Shown: positions 1-10,866, counted from the first letter of the stretch. The stretch: 53,786 nt of DNA from Conoideocrella luteorostrata (GCA_032433595.1 JASWJB010000308.1:1-53786); one strand, 5' to 3'. The notes: a model not told the origin generated them from the sequence alone. Numbers and translations: made by a program.

Positions 1-540
1 CAAAAAAAAAAAAACACGAACTCTGGCAAGATGATATGTCACAAGAAATTACAAGGTAGATACAGATGCTCAGACAGTCGCTCAGAAGGTCAGACGGATT
101 GAATCGCACGAGGATGCATGTGATATCTTTTCTGCCGACTTTCTAGCTATTCTGACAAGAAATCAGACCTCTTCTTACAAAGAACTTTCTAGCTAATGAA
201 CTTGGGCACAAATTCGGGTCGTTAAATCTTATCGTACAACGTTGCGCTGCAGAACCGGGAATTTCCATGCGGAATTCTCCATTGACCGGAAGGTTCTCCG
301 TGACACTCTAAAGACGTGCTCTCCCACTGACTGAAATTCTTGATATTATAGAAATTAAACTCTTCAGTAATCAACATTGGTTTTCAGCATCATGGGATTA
401 ATACCGACAAAAAGTTTTTTTTAGCTAGACTACATAATTGTAGCTACTGTGTAATAGACTAGCCTTGGGGCATCTGCAAACAACCGTTAATTGTAACATC
501 TATAAGCTTGAGGAAAGAGAGAGAAAAGGGGGAAGAGAGC
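1..540. other. AT-rich intergenic start of window
   Basis: No gene could be supported here. The first 14 bases are a C followed by an A-run, which may mark a contig end. The stretch is AT-rich and leads into the RCC1-like pseudogene without a convincing start codon or first exon. Confidence 0.5.
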
Positions 541-1727
541 CTTTGACAGCTGATAATAAGATCATTACTTGGGGTGTGAACGATGATAACACTATTGGAC
601 GAGATACACCATGGGATAGTAGATTGTGTAATACGGACGCAGTGTTGGAGGATGATAACGATAATAATAACGATAGCGAACTGAATCCGTTAGAGTCAAC
701 CCCAATGGAAATTTTCTGCCGATTTCTCCCCTCCAAATCTCCAATTTGTGCAGGTCGCGGCTGGTGACAGTTGCAGCTTTGCGCTTACTACTACTGGCCT
801 TGTTTACGGATGGGACACTTTCGCGTATGCACCTGATCCTGCAATAAGCTGTCTGATGCTAACATTACTACTAGGACTCTGGGGGCAAGAAAGGTTTCAG
901 GCATGACGAGACGACCGTGGGAAGTTAGTTCAGACTCAAACCAGACCTATTGTCAATCAAAACCTTGTGAACATTATACAAATTTGTTGTGGCGTCGACC
1001 ATGCACTAGCTCTCGATTCTGCAGGAAATATCTGGGCTTGGGGCTGTAACGAGCAGTATCAGTTCGGCCGCCGTCTACTTGGACGTATCTCAAATCCCCT
1101 AATACCGACTCAAGTCCGAGTCTGCCGCAATAAAACTAAATATATAGCTTCTGGAAGGTACCACTCCTTTGCAGTTGATTAGGATGATAATGTTTAGGGC
1201 TGGGGTGCAAATGGGTTCGGCGAAGCTGGAGATGCCAAGACCGCTGGTAATAATTCAGCGTTTGTCTTGCCAATCAAGATTTATGACCTTTGCCAAAAGC
1301 AAATCTTGGCCATAGATGGTGGTGCTCACCGCTCTGCTGCCGTTACCGCTAACAGGCAATGTTTTGTTTAGGGCCGAATTCTAGAGAGCCAACTTAGTAT
1401 TAACTTTACTCCTGAGCAATTACAGGATTCAAGGCTTATTCTTAACGATGAACCTAACAAGCCGTGTATTTGCTTAAGCCCTACTCTTGTCCCAACTATT
1501 CAGGCCACCCATATCGCATGCGGCTTAGATCACACCGTTTTAATTGATCAGGCCGGGCATGCCTACTCAACAGGCTATGGCTTTCAAGGTCAGCTTTAGT
1601 CTTAACTCCAACGATGATATAAAAAACTTTTCAGCGCATCACGGACAAGAGAATCAATGATAAATTAATTTGGGCTACATCTGGTGCGCATCTCTCTATG
1701 AACGCTGAGCCTGCCAAAGTTGGCTAG
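541..1727 (+). pseudogene. RCC1/Pim1-like RanGEF pseudogene with in-frame stops (RIP-like)
   Basis: Translation gives a run of RCC1-type repeats (ITWGVNDD, then AAGDSCSFALTTTGLVYG, then GVDHALALDSAGNIWAWG, then CGLDHTVLIDQAGHAYSTG). The intact family is the seven-bladed guanine-nucleotide exchange factor for Ran. Similarity starts near 541 in one frame and shifts to another near 754, possibly across an old intron. From 754 the frame can be followed to about 1590, broken by TAG at 1180-1182 (expected Gln), 1195-1197 (expected Trp before GWG) and 1369-1371 (expected Trp before GR). A further stop and frameshift cluster lies around 1598-1625, after which another frame resumes to the TAG at 1725-1727. 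CAG-to-TAG and TGG-to-TAG are the changes made by CpA-to-TpA mutation on either strand. The N-terminal blades have no intact start. I infer an inactivated duplicate of a gene that is normally essential. Confidence 0.85.
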
Positions 1728-1872
1728 GTAAAGAGCAGAAGAATGGGGATGAGAGGTTTTCCACATTGTTAAGCAACTGAAGATGAATAAATTTATTCCA
1801 GGTGATGAAGACTGAGTGCAGACTATCCTTATGATTCTCTTTCATAATATTGTATGACTATTGTGCAAATCC

Positions 1873-2475
1873 TCACGAGGTTGGCCTGCTCCTAGCCAAA
1901 TTTTCATCATAGCCTGCTCTTCCTAGTCGCTTGGTGTATGTGATCCGATCAATACCGCCGCTAAACCTCTGGACACTTTGATTAAACCAAATCTTTGCGT
2001 CCTCATCATCACAAGAGTCCAAGACATCATCACCAAGCATAAGCTCCCCATATACATATAAAATACTCCACATCCCTAGGCTCGAAGTCCACATGCCCGT
2101 CACAGGTTCCCGCACTAACGTTTGAACAAAACTTTAAAGAAGAACGGCACTATCCGGATAAAAAATATTACTATCGCGGATAAATGCATTATCTGAGATT
2201 AGCTTAGGATGGAGTTGGGTGTAAGAGGATGGCAGCAAAACAACTTTAGCAGTGCTTTGTTCTTCGGTAGGTAAGAAGATGCGCGCTGAACTCCGATCTA
2301 GATTACCGTACTCATTGACGATGCGGCGGTAGATATTCTGCCTTAGCCTGCCCTTGTAGAAATCCAGTTCAAGGGAGCCATACGACCAGGTGCAGTCGCG
2401 GAAGCCCGATAATCGCAGTTGCTGTACAGCATCTTTGAAGAAGGCGTCCTCGATAACGAGCATGTAGTCCTGCAC
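1873..2475 (-). pseudogene. Conserved fungal hypothetical protein, one nonsense codon
   Basis: Two minus-strand open stretches (2134-2475 and 1873-2133) lie in the same frame and are separated only by a TAA at 2134-2136. Read through, the join is LL-stop-SFVQTLVREP. The stop sits where Gln (CAA or CAG) would fit, a C-to-T change. The protein resembles, from memory, an uncharacterised family of fungal proteins with a segment like YGELMLGDDVLDSCD; I assign no function. The 5' end is not defined: an in-frame TGA lies at 2479-2481, so a missing upstream exon or a truncated start is likely. It is divergent from, and adjacent to, the RCC1-like pseudogene, so both may belong to one decayed duplicated block. 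Confidence 0.6.
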
Positions 2476-2873
2476 TGCTCAGAGCGAGTACGCACCAAGT
2501 TTAAGAAGGCACTTACTTCGCAGACAAGTCGAACCCCGAGAGCCGCGATTGCCTTTTCACTCTAAACTAAAGCTGGGATGGAACGTAAAGCGGAAGCGAT
2601 GAACTCAATGGTATGCAAATGATGTGGAAAAACTGTTGAGTGAGGGAATTCCATGCTGGAGCGGGGTATTATTTTGCCGGCGCTTATTTGCAGCGGCTGC
2701 CGCACTGAACTTTGCGCACTATAAGGCTGTGATCCACGAAACGAAGCGAACTTATCAGCCTTCATAAAGCATGCACAAGGGACGCGCTAGCTATTTCCGT
2801 TAGATGATTTTCATAGAAAATTATAGAAATGTGTCCACTTTACATAACTCCCTTGTTGGTCTGCATTTACATG
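2476..2873. other. Intergenic, no gene seen
   Basis: The region between the second pseudogene and the dispersed repeat shows only short open frames without recognisable similarity. An upstream exon of the 1873-2475 pseudogene could lie here, but I could not identify one. Confidence 0.4.
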
Positions 2874-3111
2874 TACCATCTATTCGGTTATTAATAGGTG
2901 AAGTCTTTGTCAATTAAGGCGTTCGTCAGACCTTCGTCAGACCTTCTTCGTAGCCCTCCTGAAGGACCTTGCAGCCATTCCGGTTTAGAATTAGCCCCTG
3001 CTGCAGGATTAGAAGAACCACCGCTGCGTGTTTATGGAGTACTCCGTAGTTATTCATAATATTCAGTAACAGCGACAGCAGACTCAGCAGTAGCGAGCTC
3101 TGAACGGCCTG
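2874..3111 (+). repeat. Dispersed repeat, copy A (inverted partner at 33623-33849)
   Basis: This stretch matches the reverse complement of 33623-33849 over nearly its whole length at roughly 90 percent identity by eye. Most differences are transitions. Copy A carries a short internal duplication (CGTCAGACCTT repeated). On the minus strand it has an open frame with the segments NNYGVLHKHAAVV and LQEGYEEGLTK; the same segments appear on the plus strand of copy B. It contains a near-complete TACGGAGTACTCCGTA palindrome at 3035-3047. Its role is unknown; a fragment of a larger mobile element is the simplest reading. Confidence 0.8.
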
Positions 3112-3201
3112 CAATTCGCGACGGGCCGTCTAAGTCTAAGAGCAGCAGCCCCATCGTTGCGACTTCCCGGCGTGGTTGGCTAGTCCGTGTTTGAATAACT
3201 A

Positions 3202-3826
3202 ACTAAACACGCAACAGCGGATTTTCAATCATGCAACAGCGACTAAGCCAAAAGCAGACGAAGTACGGAGTACCTTGCCCGCCACCACACTCCAAAAAGA
3301 TTGTTTTTGCGTGCATCTGGCCTGATGACATCGTCCTGTGCAAGCTACAAGCAGCATAATTTCCTTCAACCTACACACAACAAATTCGCAACGCCGCACA
3401 AAGCTATGGAACCCAAAACGCACGAGACACGATATATTGAGCCAATATTTAATCTAGAGCGTTATTACCCGCAATTTAATAATGCAATTGCCGCAATTTA
3501 AGACCATTAACGTCTTTGGGGTTTTATGTGTGTTCTTGCGGGTAATACTCGTGATTATCGCACTTAGCATTATTAACCACGTCACGATAAGATACCGTCA
3601 ATACAACGAATATCGTGAATAGTCACATAAGAGTTTTAAATATTAGACTTTATCACACAAATCAAATTATGACTTTCGAGCCTGAATTCTCACGCGGGTG
3701 CAGATGCACGCAAAAGCACAAGAGGTATCTTTTTGGAGTGTGGTGGCGGGCAAGGTACTCCGTACTTCGTCTGCTTTTGGCTTAGTCGCTGTTGCATGAT
3801 TGAAAATCCGCTGTTGCGTGTTTAGT
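3202..3826. mobile_element. MITE-like element with 102-bp perfect terminal inverted repeats
   Basis: Positions 3200-3301 and 3727-3828 are perfect inverted repeats of 102 bp; weaker similarity continues inward to about 3318 and 3705. The outermost shared bases are TA on both sides (3200-3201 and 3827-3828), fitting a TA target-site duplication as made by Tc1/mariner-type transposases. The element proper is then 625 bp. The interior is AT-rich and has no transposase frame, so it would be non-autonomous. Each arm carries a GTACGGAGTACC-type site, and the arm sequence just inside the ends (AAACACGC...GCGG) resembles part of the dispersed repeat at 2874 and 33623. Confidence 0.8.
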
Positions 3827-3989
3827 TATTCCTGTGCAATGCACCTCAAGCCACCGGCGATCAATGTACATTCTTGGCGTGCTGATCCTCGAGCGACCCT
3901 CTGTTGCCTTCCAAGGACACGTTTTCTAGTTAGCGAATATCCGAGTACTCCGCATTCCGTAGCCGATCCGTCGTTAGTTGGTGAGGCAA

Positions 3990-4075
3990 GACTACTAGTA
4001 GTGTCTCCGAGATTCCGGAGGGGCTCTGAGAATGTATCTGTGGGGCGGTTAACTAAAATAGCCTTAGGGAATTAA
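3990..4075 (+). other. Short coding-like fragment, copy 1 of an inverted pair
   Basis: On the plus strand 4004-4051 encodes the peptide SPRFRRGSENVSVGRL in an open frame that ends at 4075. A near-identical peptide is encoded on the minus strand at 4427-4474. The two DNA copies differ mainly at third codon positions, which suggests the peptide was once under coding selection. I do not recognise the family. Confidence 0.45.
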
Positions 4076-4180
4076 AGGAGCTTTGTTTACTCCGTACAGC
4101 TCATTTTCTATAGTACAAAAAGTTATTACAAGTTTCTTCTTTACAAAGAGCTATATTATACTCAAGGCAGCCCTAAGTGA

Positions 4181-4621
4181 TTAATTTGCGAGGCTGCCGA
4201 CTGAGGGCATTGTTACCAGCGGGTTAAAGAGCACTTCGGTGCTACCAGCTGCCTGCTTACTTAAGTCATCTGCCTCACAAATATTTAAAGCCTCTCCATC
4301 GAATGTGGTGATTTGGGCCACTTGGCAGGGCTCGTCAAGCCGTTCCAGAGGGTTATCGCGGTGTTTTGCCAGTGGCAGCTTAGAATTCATCGGTAATATC
4401 GTGATGCGCGGGCAAAAGGCGGGCAAAAGTCGGCCTATCGATACATTCTCAGAGCTCCTCCGGAATCTAGGAGACAAGGGGGCTGCTCCACCTTTTAGCG
4501 AGGCAGTAACTAGACGGCCCGTCTTGCACAAAAAATGCCACTTTTCGTGCGTGTTATCACCCCTTATATACCGTGCAACAGCCCGTCGCGGATTGAAAGC
4601 GGGCCATTCCAGAATTTGCAA
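4181..4621 (-). CDS. Hypothetical open frame carrying copy 2 of the inverted peptide
   Basis: A 146-codon minus-strand frame includes the peptide SPRFRRSSENVSIGRL (4427-4474), matching copy 1 at 4004-4051. I could not match the rest of the frame (with segments such as LPMNSKLPLAKHRDN and NICEADDLSKQAAGST) to a known family. The frame need not start with ATG and may be a remnant of a repeated or transposon-borne gene. Coding status rests only on the synonymous-rich divergence between the two copies. Confidence 0.25.
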   Translation of the reverse strand: MQILEWPAFNPRRAVARYIRGDNTHEKWHFLCKTGRLVTASLKGGAAPLSPRFRRSSENVSIGRLLPAFCPRITILPMNSKLPLAKHRDNPLERLDEPCQVAQITTFDGEALNICEADDLSKQAAGSTEVLFNPLVTMPSVGSLAN

Positions 4622-6040
4622 ATGACTTCACGGGAGTCCCGCACGCTCAAGGAAATAGTTTGTATTTGCATATGAAACTCCAATGTATGAAATTACCAGA
4701 GCGTTCTTGGTCTGGGTTATTGCGTATCCGAGACTCACTGCCATCGTCATTGGAACAGCGCTGCATATGTTGATGCAAAGGGGCATTCAAGGCGGAAGGG
4801 GATCGGCGTCGAGTTAGCGCCATTTCGCAAAAACGCATCTCAACATGCACGACACTTCACAGTAACACATGAATAAAAAATTAGAAAGTAGAAATTTGGT
4901 GCAGCCCTTCCGTGGGTCACGCGTACGAGTTTTACGATGGAATGGAAACTACGGAGTAGGAGAATTGCGAAGAGTTAGCTGACGTGTCACCGTACACTGT
5001 AGTCAACCGACGGCCAATTAGCTACAATGTCGGAAATTCGCTGCGGCTCCCCAGTTCAACGAGGCGTCGTCGATATGATTGGACGGGAGTAAGCGTCGTC
5101 TGAGAGTCGGAAAAACCGATTACCAGAACGCGGTAAATTGTCTGATATCCGCCGATGTGATTTAAAGGCGAACAAAGGGTTACGCAGGAAAATGAGTGCT
5201 GCGGACGTCCAAGGCGGCCAAAAGCTGTCCACATGAGGCTTTGAAGGGGGGGGATCTGAACATAAAAGGACGAGAAACTGCAATGAATGATTGAGAGCAC
5301 ACAGATTGCATGGCTCAGCGGCACATGGCAACCTCGCTCGTATCGCTCTTCGAAATCGAACTTCAAAGTGAATCAAAGACGACACGACACTCTTTAGATC
5401 TGAGATAGCTTCAGGGACATCAAAATGAGTGCTGCAGCCACGGCAGGATGTGAGGCACATGTGAGCCAGCTTGTTTATCCCGAATTAGGGGCGGTCAACT
5501 TTGGTTTCTTTCTGTTTTACTGACTACGGACCTAAACAGTGCTGCAACGGCTCCCGGGTCGAACTCGAAACTAGCAAGGATAAAGACCTATTGGTAGAGG
5601 TGAAAGACGATCTTGCACCGTGCAACGGCCATGTGTTTTCAGATGGAAAATCTCCGCTCGAAGAATGGCTTGATTGTACTGACGATCCATTCCCCTTTGG
5701 AAGACGTCGTGCATGTCTTGACACCTCCTACTCAACTGCGAATACAAACACCACACAGACAATAAAACCTTCACAGAAATGAGCATCTCGCTGATGGCGC
5801 ACAATGTGGAAGCCTCGAAGCGAAAAAATATCCGACGGCTTGCTTGAACACGTGAAGGTGAGACGGTGATGATATTGAGTCGTGGTGTATCAGTCACGAT
5901 CCGGGAACGAAATTTCAGCATCTTCATCATCCGGAGCAGTTGGAGACAGTCAGGCTCACTTGACGTCACAGGATAAGTTGTCAAAGACAATTCGCTCCAT
6001 CATGAGCACATACATCCCGATGCTACAGAAGCTCCGAGAA
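4622..6040. other. Intergenic, no convincing gene
   Basis: Several frames of 60-139 codons occur on both strands, but none has family-like motifs, clear splice structure or a consistent start. A half palindrome (CTACGGAGTAGG) lies near 4949. The right part may hold the 3' untranslated region of the adjoining transcription factor gene. Confidence 0.4.
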
Positions 6041-8429
6041 TTATTCTAGAACAAGTTTTTTGGTATACAAGTAGCCCAAGCTTCCAATATCATCTCTGTT
6101 GAACTCCTTTGTCGCCGAAAGTGCTCTTCGATAATCTAATCGTTGTGATTGTTAGGCCACCACTTAATAACTTATAGAGCAAGACACTTACTAGAATCCG
6201 AATTAGAAAGGTCTTTCTGAATGCTTGAGACTAGGTGTCTCGCGTCTTCATCTTCATTGAGGAGCTCTCGGTTGAGCGGCTTGGACCAGTCTATTGCAAA
6301 CGGCGTGTGTCCATGGCTGACAATGCGGAAATGTGTGGATAGAGTGTCTGCAATGTGCTTGTTTTGGGTGCAATACTCGCTTGGATCTCTCTTCAACGGC
6401 CACGGTGTACCTCCTGGGCGGTTTTTTTCGTAATCCCACGCATTCATGTTCCAGAAATCTTTCTCGAGACTATGCAAGAGGATGAAGCTTGCGAGGAATA
6501 TGGAGCACCAATTGTGCCTATGATGATTGAAGACCGCATGCTGGAGCTTCTCTAAGAGTATCTTTTCGAGCTCATCCATGCGACGCTCGAATGCGCGATC
6601 CAATTCTTGGTTAACAAGCCGAGGCAGTAAGGTCTTGCCTGACCAGCACCCGGGGATGGACAACGATGTCATACCGATACGGGACGCCCCTTCCTTGATT
6701 ATCCAAGGAAATTTAAAAAATACTGCCTGCATAGCCCAATGGCGCAAGGCAAGTTTAACCAAATTCAACTGAAGCACAAGATCAGTCAAATCAGGGGCTG
6801 TAACCTGGGCTGCAACAGGGGTTGCCTCGCCACCTTGGCGCATTTACTCATAGATGGCAAAAGGAATACTGGAAAGTTACTTACGCCTTGCAAATTCGAC
6901 CTCATGTCATGGTCGTGGCACCGGGACGCAGCGAACAAAAGAATGTGAGTAGCCAGCGTGTTTTTACCTTGGGCTTGACGTGCTTCGTCCAAAACAAGCT
7001 CGATGGAGAGATCATCGCAATACTGATCAATTTTTTCTGCAGTCAAGGTTCCCTCCTCCAATCCATATGCGGTGCTACTTGCTCTCGGAGCAATCACGCC
7101 ACCATCGATCCCACGAAACAAAACATGTGTAAGTGCGCCCGGATTCACAGGTATGTATGGTCTTAGCGCAATATCTAATGATGCTTCGAATCCGCTGCAA
7201 ACTTTGACGATAATCGGTTCGGAAGGATCATTTGGGAGCCATGTATCGACATTGTCGAGAAGTTTAACAATCCGCATTTCGTAAAGGCCTTTTGAAGGTT
7301 GAGCAACAAAACATTCTTGGAAATGCAGGGATGACACTCACTGCGGCGTACTGTTCAACACTCCTTAAACTCAGCGGGTATGCATAGCGCCGGGTACAAT
7401 TTTGATTCTCGGCAGGCATCGCAATATTGCCCATCGCCGCGGCACTTTGGAAGTAAGCAATCATTCTTCAAGTTTAAATAGTCGACTTACCTTTTTCTTA
7501 CGGATTCTACAGCGGGCGCAGGCGATACGGTCACTCGGTCGGCCGCGTCTGCCGGTTCGTAACCGAATTCCGTTTAACGCCTGTTCTTCCAGGCGGTTTT
7601 GATGAAGTCTTACGCGAAACTCGCTGTCACCAACGGGTCCCGATTGGACGTTAAGGGGTCGGCTAAGGGAGGATGGTAAAGGATTTTTTCGGCACGTCTT
7701 TCGCTTGATGAACCTCGCATTTGGCTGTGGGATAGAGACATTCGCTGAGCCTTTGGGCGGATAGCTCTGCTGGGTCTGTGTTCTACCACTGGGCTGATGT
7801 TCATTTCCTCGTATTGGGACCTGAGATCGAAGATAGCTGGGAGGGGTGCCTGATATGTGACGGCCTATGGTAGCAACCTCGCGATTTGCAAGAAATACCT
7901 GCGATGGGTCCCTGTCGGTGGCTGATTCTGCAAGTCGCCGGGGCTGCATGCTCGGCCGGTAAGAATGCTGTTCAAGAGGTGCCGTCTGCTCCATGAATAT
8001 CGAGCTGTTCGCGTTTGCATTGCCAGCTCGGAATGGCTCAGCTGTTCCATGGAGAGCAGTCTCTCCGCCATTGGTTTGCGTATTGATTTGGGCCTGTCAT
8101 AGTAAGTAAATGTACACTTCATTCACATAAGCTGAGCTTACTTCTCCCGCGGCATGGAGCCCTTGTGATTTACTCTGCTCGTGTAGGCGGCTAATCTTGG
8201 ACTTTGCCAGAGTTTCAATGGATTCCCACGCTTGACGACTGCTAATACCTGCCGCCGCCGGGTGCTTGGACATCAGGCTTGTGACAACTTCCTCAACTGC
8301 GCTCCCTAGTTCGACTCCAAGGCGGAGCTGATCCCCGTCTAGATTTTGCTGGCATTGTGCCACCGCCGCATGGCGATGTTTCGGGTCGTTTCCAAGAACA
8401 TCATCGTTAACTGGATATTCGGAGGCCAT
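6041..8429 (-). CDS. Zn(2)-Cys(6)-type transcription factor, possibly defective at one exon junction
   Basis: A likely nuclear DNA-binding regulator. The ATG at 8429 opens MASEYPVNDD. Exon 1 (8429-8142) joins exon 2 (8093-7491) cleanly. Exon 2 ends in CARCRIRKKK, and after a 46-nt intron exon 3 (from 7444) starts CRGDGQYCDACRES and reaches a sixth Cys, giving C-x2-C-x6-C-x6-C-x2-C-x9-C. The cluster thus lies near residue 287, not at the N-terminus as is usual. Exon 3 then meets a TGA shortly after IPAEFKEC. The frame resumes downstream with LYEMRIVKLLDNVDTWLPND and continues to about 6870. Another exon carries LALRHWAMQAVFFKFPWI and ends at 6192; a last exon (6135-6041) ends YLYTKKLVLE. The regulatory target is unknown. 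The unresolved junction near 7340-7380 could be a non-consensus intron (GTTGAA donor, AAAAG acceptor) or a real lesion. Confidence 0.75.
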
Positions 8430-9245
8430 TTTCGATAGACAACAAGGTTTTAAGTGCCAAAAAGCCAAGCTCACTCGATGTGTAGAAAAAGTTTGATATA
8501 ATCGGAGTGCCTATGTTCTGGATTTGGGGAAGTCGAACTTGAGTCAGATTTGGTGGTTGACACTGACGACTTTTGGAGCATTAGATTGGGACAACTGCCA
8601 CTGTACCTACCGCCCGACAGCTGCGAACTTGGTACATCGCCCTTGATTTACTTATGTGAGGCAGAATAAAGCAAGCATAACATCAGGCTTTCGAAATATT
8701 TATTACATGATACTGTCCGGGCGGGCGGCAAATGAAAGAGATCGGGCTGAAAAATGCCGAGGCCATCTATCACCAGGGCGCAACAACCACACTCAAGCGG
8801 TAGCACGCAAAAATGCTGCACCACAAAGCTGGACTGATGATGCATCCAGCGTCTCAGGCGGCATTTTTTGTGCGACCTGGTAGGCAGGACAAGAGGTTCA
8901 GCTGATGGCTAAGCTTGCAATTCTCAACGCGGAGTGCACAGCACCAGTTCAACCCACCACTCAGATGCACTCGTTTGCCGAGGTCACACCCTCTAAAGCA
9001 GATTCGCCCACAGCCATGCTAGCTATGCCTAAAGCACCGTGATTGGAGATGCAGTCATCTCCCAAAAGAGCTTCAGGCATCAAGCACGGTGTGACCGATA
9101 GCTTTGCGCAGCCTTGAGGCGGCTCCGGACATAACCATGGTCTCTTCCTTCCCACCTCATTTTGACGCTTGTCGCCCAGCAAGACCTTCAGTCTTTCAAG
9201 TCGCTGTCTGAACCTGACTAGATTAGAGTTATCCGGGAGCAGAAA
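8430..9245. other. Divergent intergenic region
   Basis: This lies between the starts of the transcription factor (minus) and the unknown gene at 9246 (plus), so it probably holds both promoters. A minus-strand frame at 8961-9182 (with LLGDDCISNHGALGIAS) has no recognised similarity and no splice partners, and I did not call it as a gene. Confidence 0.4.
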
Positions 9246-9939
9246 ATGACGGATATTGACATTTTTAACAGCTTGACGACTCTCAGCGAGTCCAACCAGG
9301 TCCTCAATCAGCGACTCGTCGCTCTAGGTCCTGGAAGTGATCTTGCCGAACTTCGGTATGAACCAAGGGCCTTGATGCGCCTTGTTCGAAGTCTAATATG
9401 CTAATAGGGATATTTTCCAGCGTTTTGATGCTACCGAGAGCATCGGTCTCGCTCTATTACACAAGCATTTCTCCATCAGTCCAGGCGAAAGAGTCGTCGA
9501 ATTTGGCCATGTCTCCACCCCATGGCCGGTTCCGGCTGATGGGAAAGTCGCAGGCGGCTATGTTGTGCCTCGGTCGTGGCGTTTCTGGAACGGGAATCTT
9601 GAGCCATATGAGTTTGGCTTCAATCATCCGGGCCAGGAGGACTATGAAGATGTCCTTCTCCCGGTTGATTTCGTCGAGCAGCTCAGAGCCTTTCTTTCCA
9701 AGACGAATCTCCTGGATGTGCTCGGGGTTTGCGTCATCGGCGCCGCGGAGATTGTAGGTCGAATCGAAAAGAACCGCGGCCGAGTCAACTTCACGGTTCC
9801 TGCTGCTGGCCCTGAAGACCTTGATGTTACAGTGACGCCGACCCATAGTCCCTCTGTTTGGTCCTTCGACTGCAAGAGCGGACTAAATGATGCCACAATC
9901 AAGCTTGCGCGCGCTTGTTGGGTCTGCCCGAAGCACTGA
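9246..9939 (+). CDS. Conserved fungal hypothetical protein (213 aa), two exons
   Basis: The ATG at 9246 opens MTDIDIFNSL. Exon 1 is 9246-9355, the intron 9356-9407 (GTATGA donor, TGCTAAT branch-like site, TAG acceptor) and exon 2 is 9408-9939. Splicing restores the frame as AELRDIFQRFDATESIG and gives 213 residues. A segment LALLHKHFSISPGERVVEFG is followed by WPVPADGKVAGGYVVPRSW, a layout I associate with uncharacterised proteins common in filamentous fungi. There is no signal peptide, membrane segment or known catalytic motif. A Cys/His-rich C-terminal tail, which I recall in relatives, is replaced here by a short CWVCPKH end. Function unknown. It is divergent from the Zn-cluster regulator, which could control it, but that is only proximity. 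Confidence 0.65.
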
Positions 9940-10866
9940 ATGGCCCTGTTCATCATGGATACTATTGTGCTTGGTTCTTACACTCGTTTTGAATAGAGGG
10001 CTTGGCGAATACGTTTGCATTCCACTTGATCCCTCTTGAGGGCCTTATAAATACTTTGTGTGTTGGTTAGACACATTCTGTCGTTTATGATGGTACAAAT
10101 GCCATAGCAAACTTTGGCAAACAGTCATTTCAATACCAAATCTCAGCGTCCAGTGGTTAGACCACATTAACTTAAATGGCTATGGACCAGCATGTTTCCA
10201 ATACTATCCTTATAAAGAATGAATCAATGGGCTCTCTGCACTTCATAGTTGTGGTAAAATCATTGTCTATCTAAATTGCCTTCCTCCACTTGTGACAGTG
10301 ATGCACGACAGTATCCAATACACTGTAGCGTTTGGTGTGTTTATAACGTCCTGTTGGACGTGATTTTAGGCCTCGATTGCTGATTTCCCGAATGTCGGGC
10401 TGCAACATAAAAATCCATCAAGCTGTTGGAATGATCCTATTATCTTGCCCAGTTGGTTCCGGTAGTCCCGGCCTGGGTCCTGATATATCCTAGTCTCAGC
10501 CCTGAAAGATGCGAAGGTGGGGTTGATAGGGGAATTTTAGTTTGTCTGAATCTTCTAATTAAAAGCTAATTTGCTTTGTGAAGACATGTCTGCAGCATGT
10601 AATATGGTGTTGTGTGGATCCGTATCGTTGAGTTAGGTATTATATGGTGCTACTGAGTATAGTAATATGCTGTAGAGAAGCTGCCGAGTTAATTTCTATT
10701 AGAGGCTAATATGTCGAAGGAGTAAATATATTGTTACGTATAGTGTGATATGGAGGAAAGAGCTTTTTAGTGGCTAATTGCATTCCAACAACTCATGATT
10801 GTAATGTCCTCCGTACTTTGAACTCTTCCCCATCGGCGGGCTACAAGTAAGGGTGCCCAGACCAGA
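9940..10866. other. AT-rich gap without genes
   Basis: About 930 bp between two converging genes. No open frame of note is present. The right half (10550-10800) is notably rich in TA and poor in CG and could be old RIP-mutated sequence. No terminal repeats were found. Confidence 0.4.

Noticed and set aside
3301..3501. Possible gene inside the first MITE-like element
   Set aside because: Short, starts inside the inverted repeat, no transposase motif.
8961..9182. Minus-strand frame with a VTPCLMPEALLGDD segment
   Set aside because: It looked enzyme-like at first, but no partner exons, no motif order and no ATG-supported model were found.
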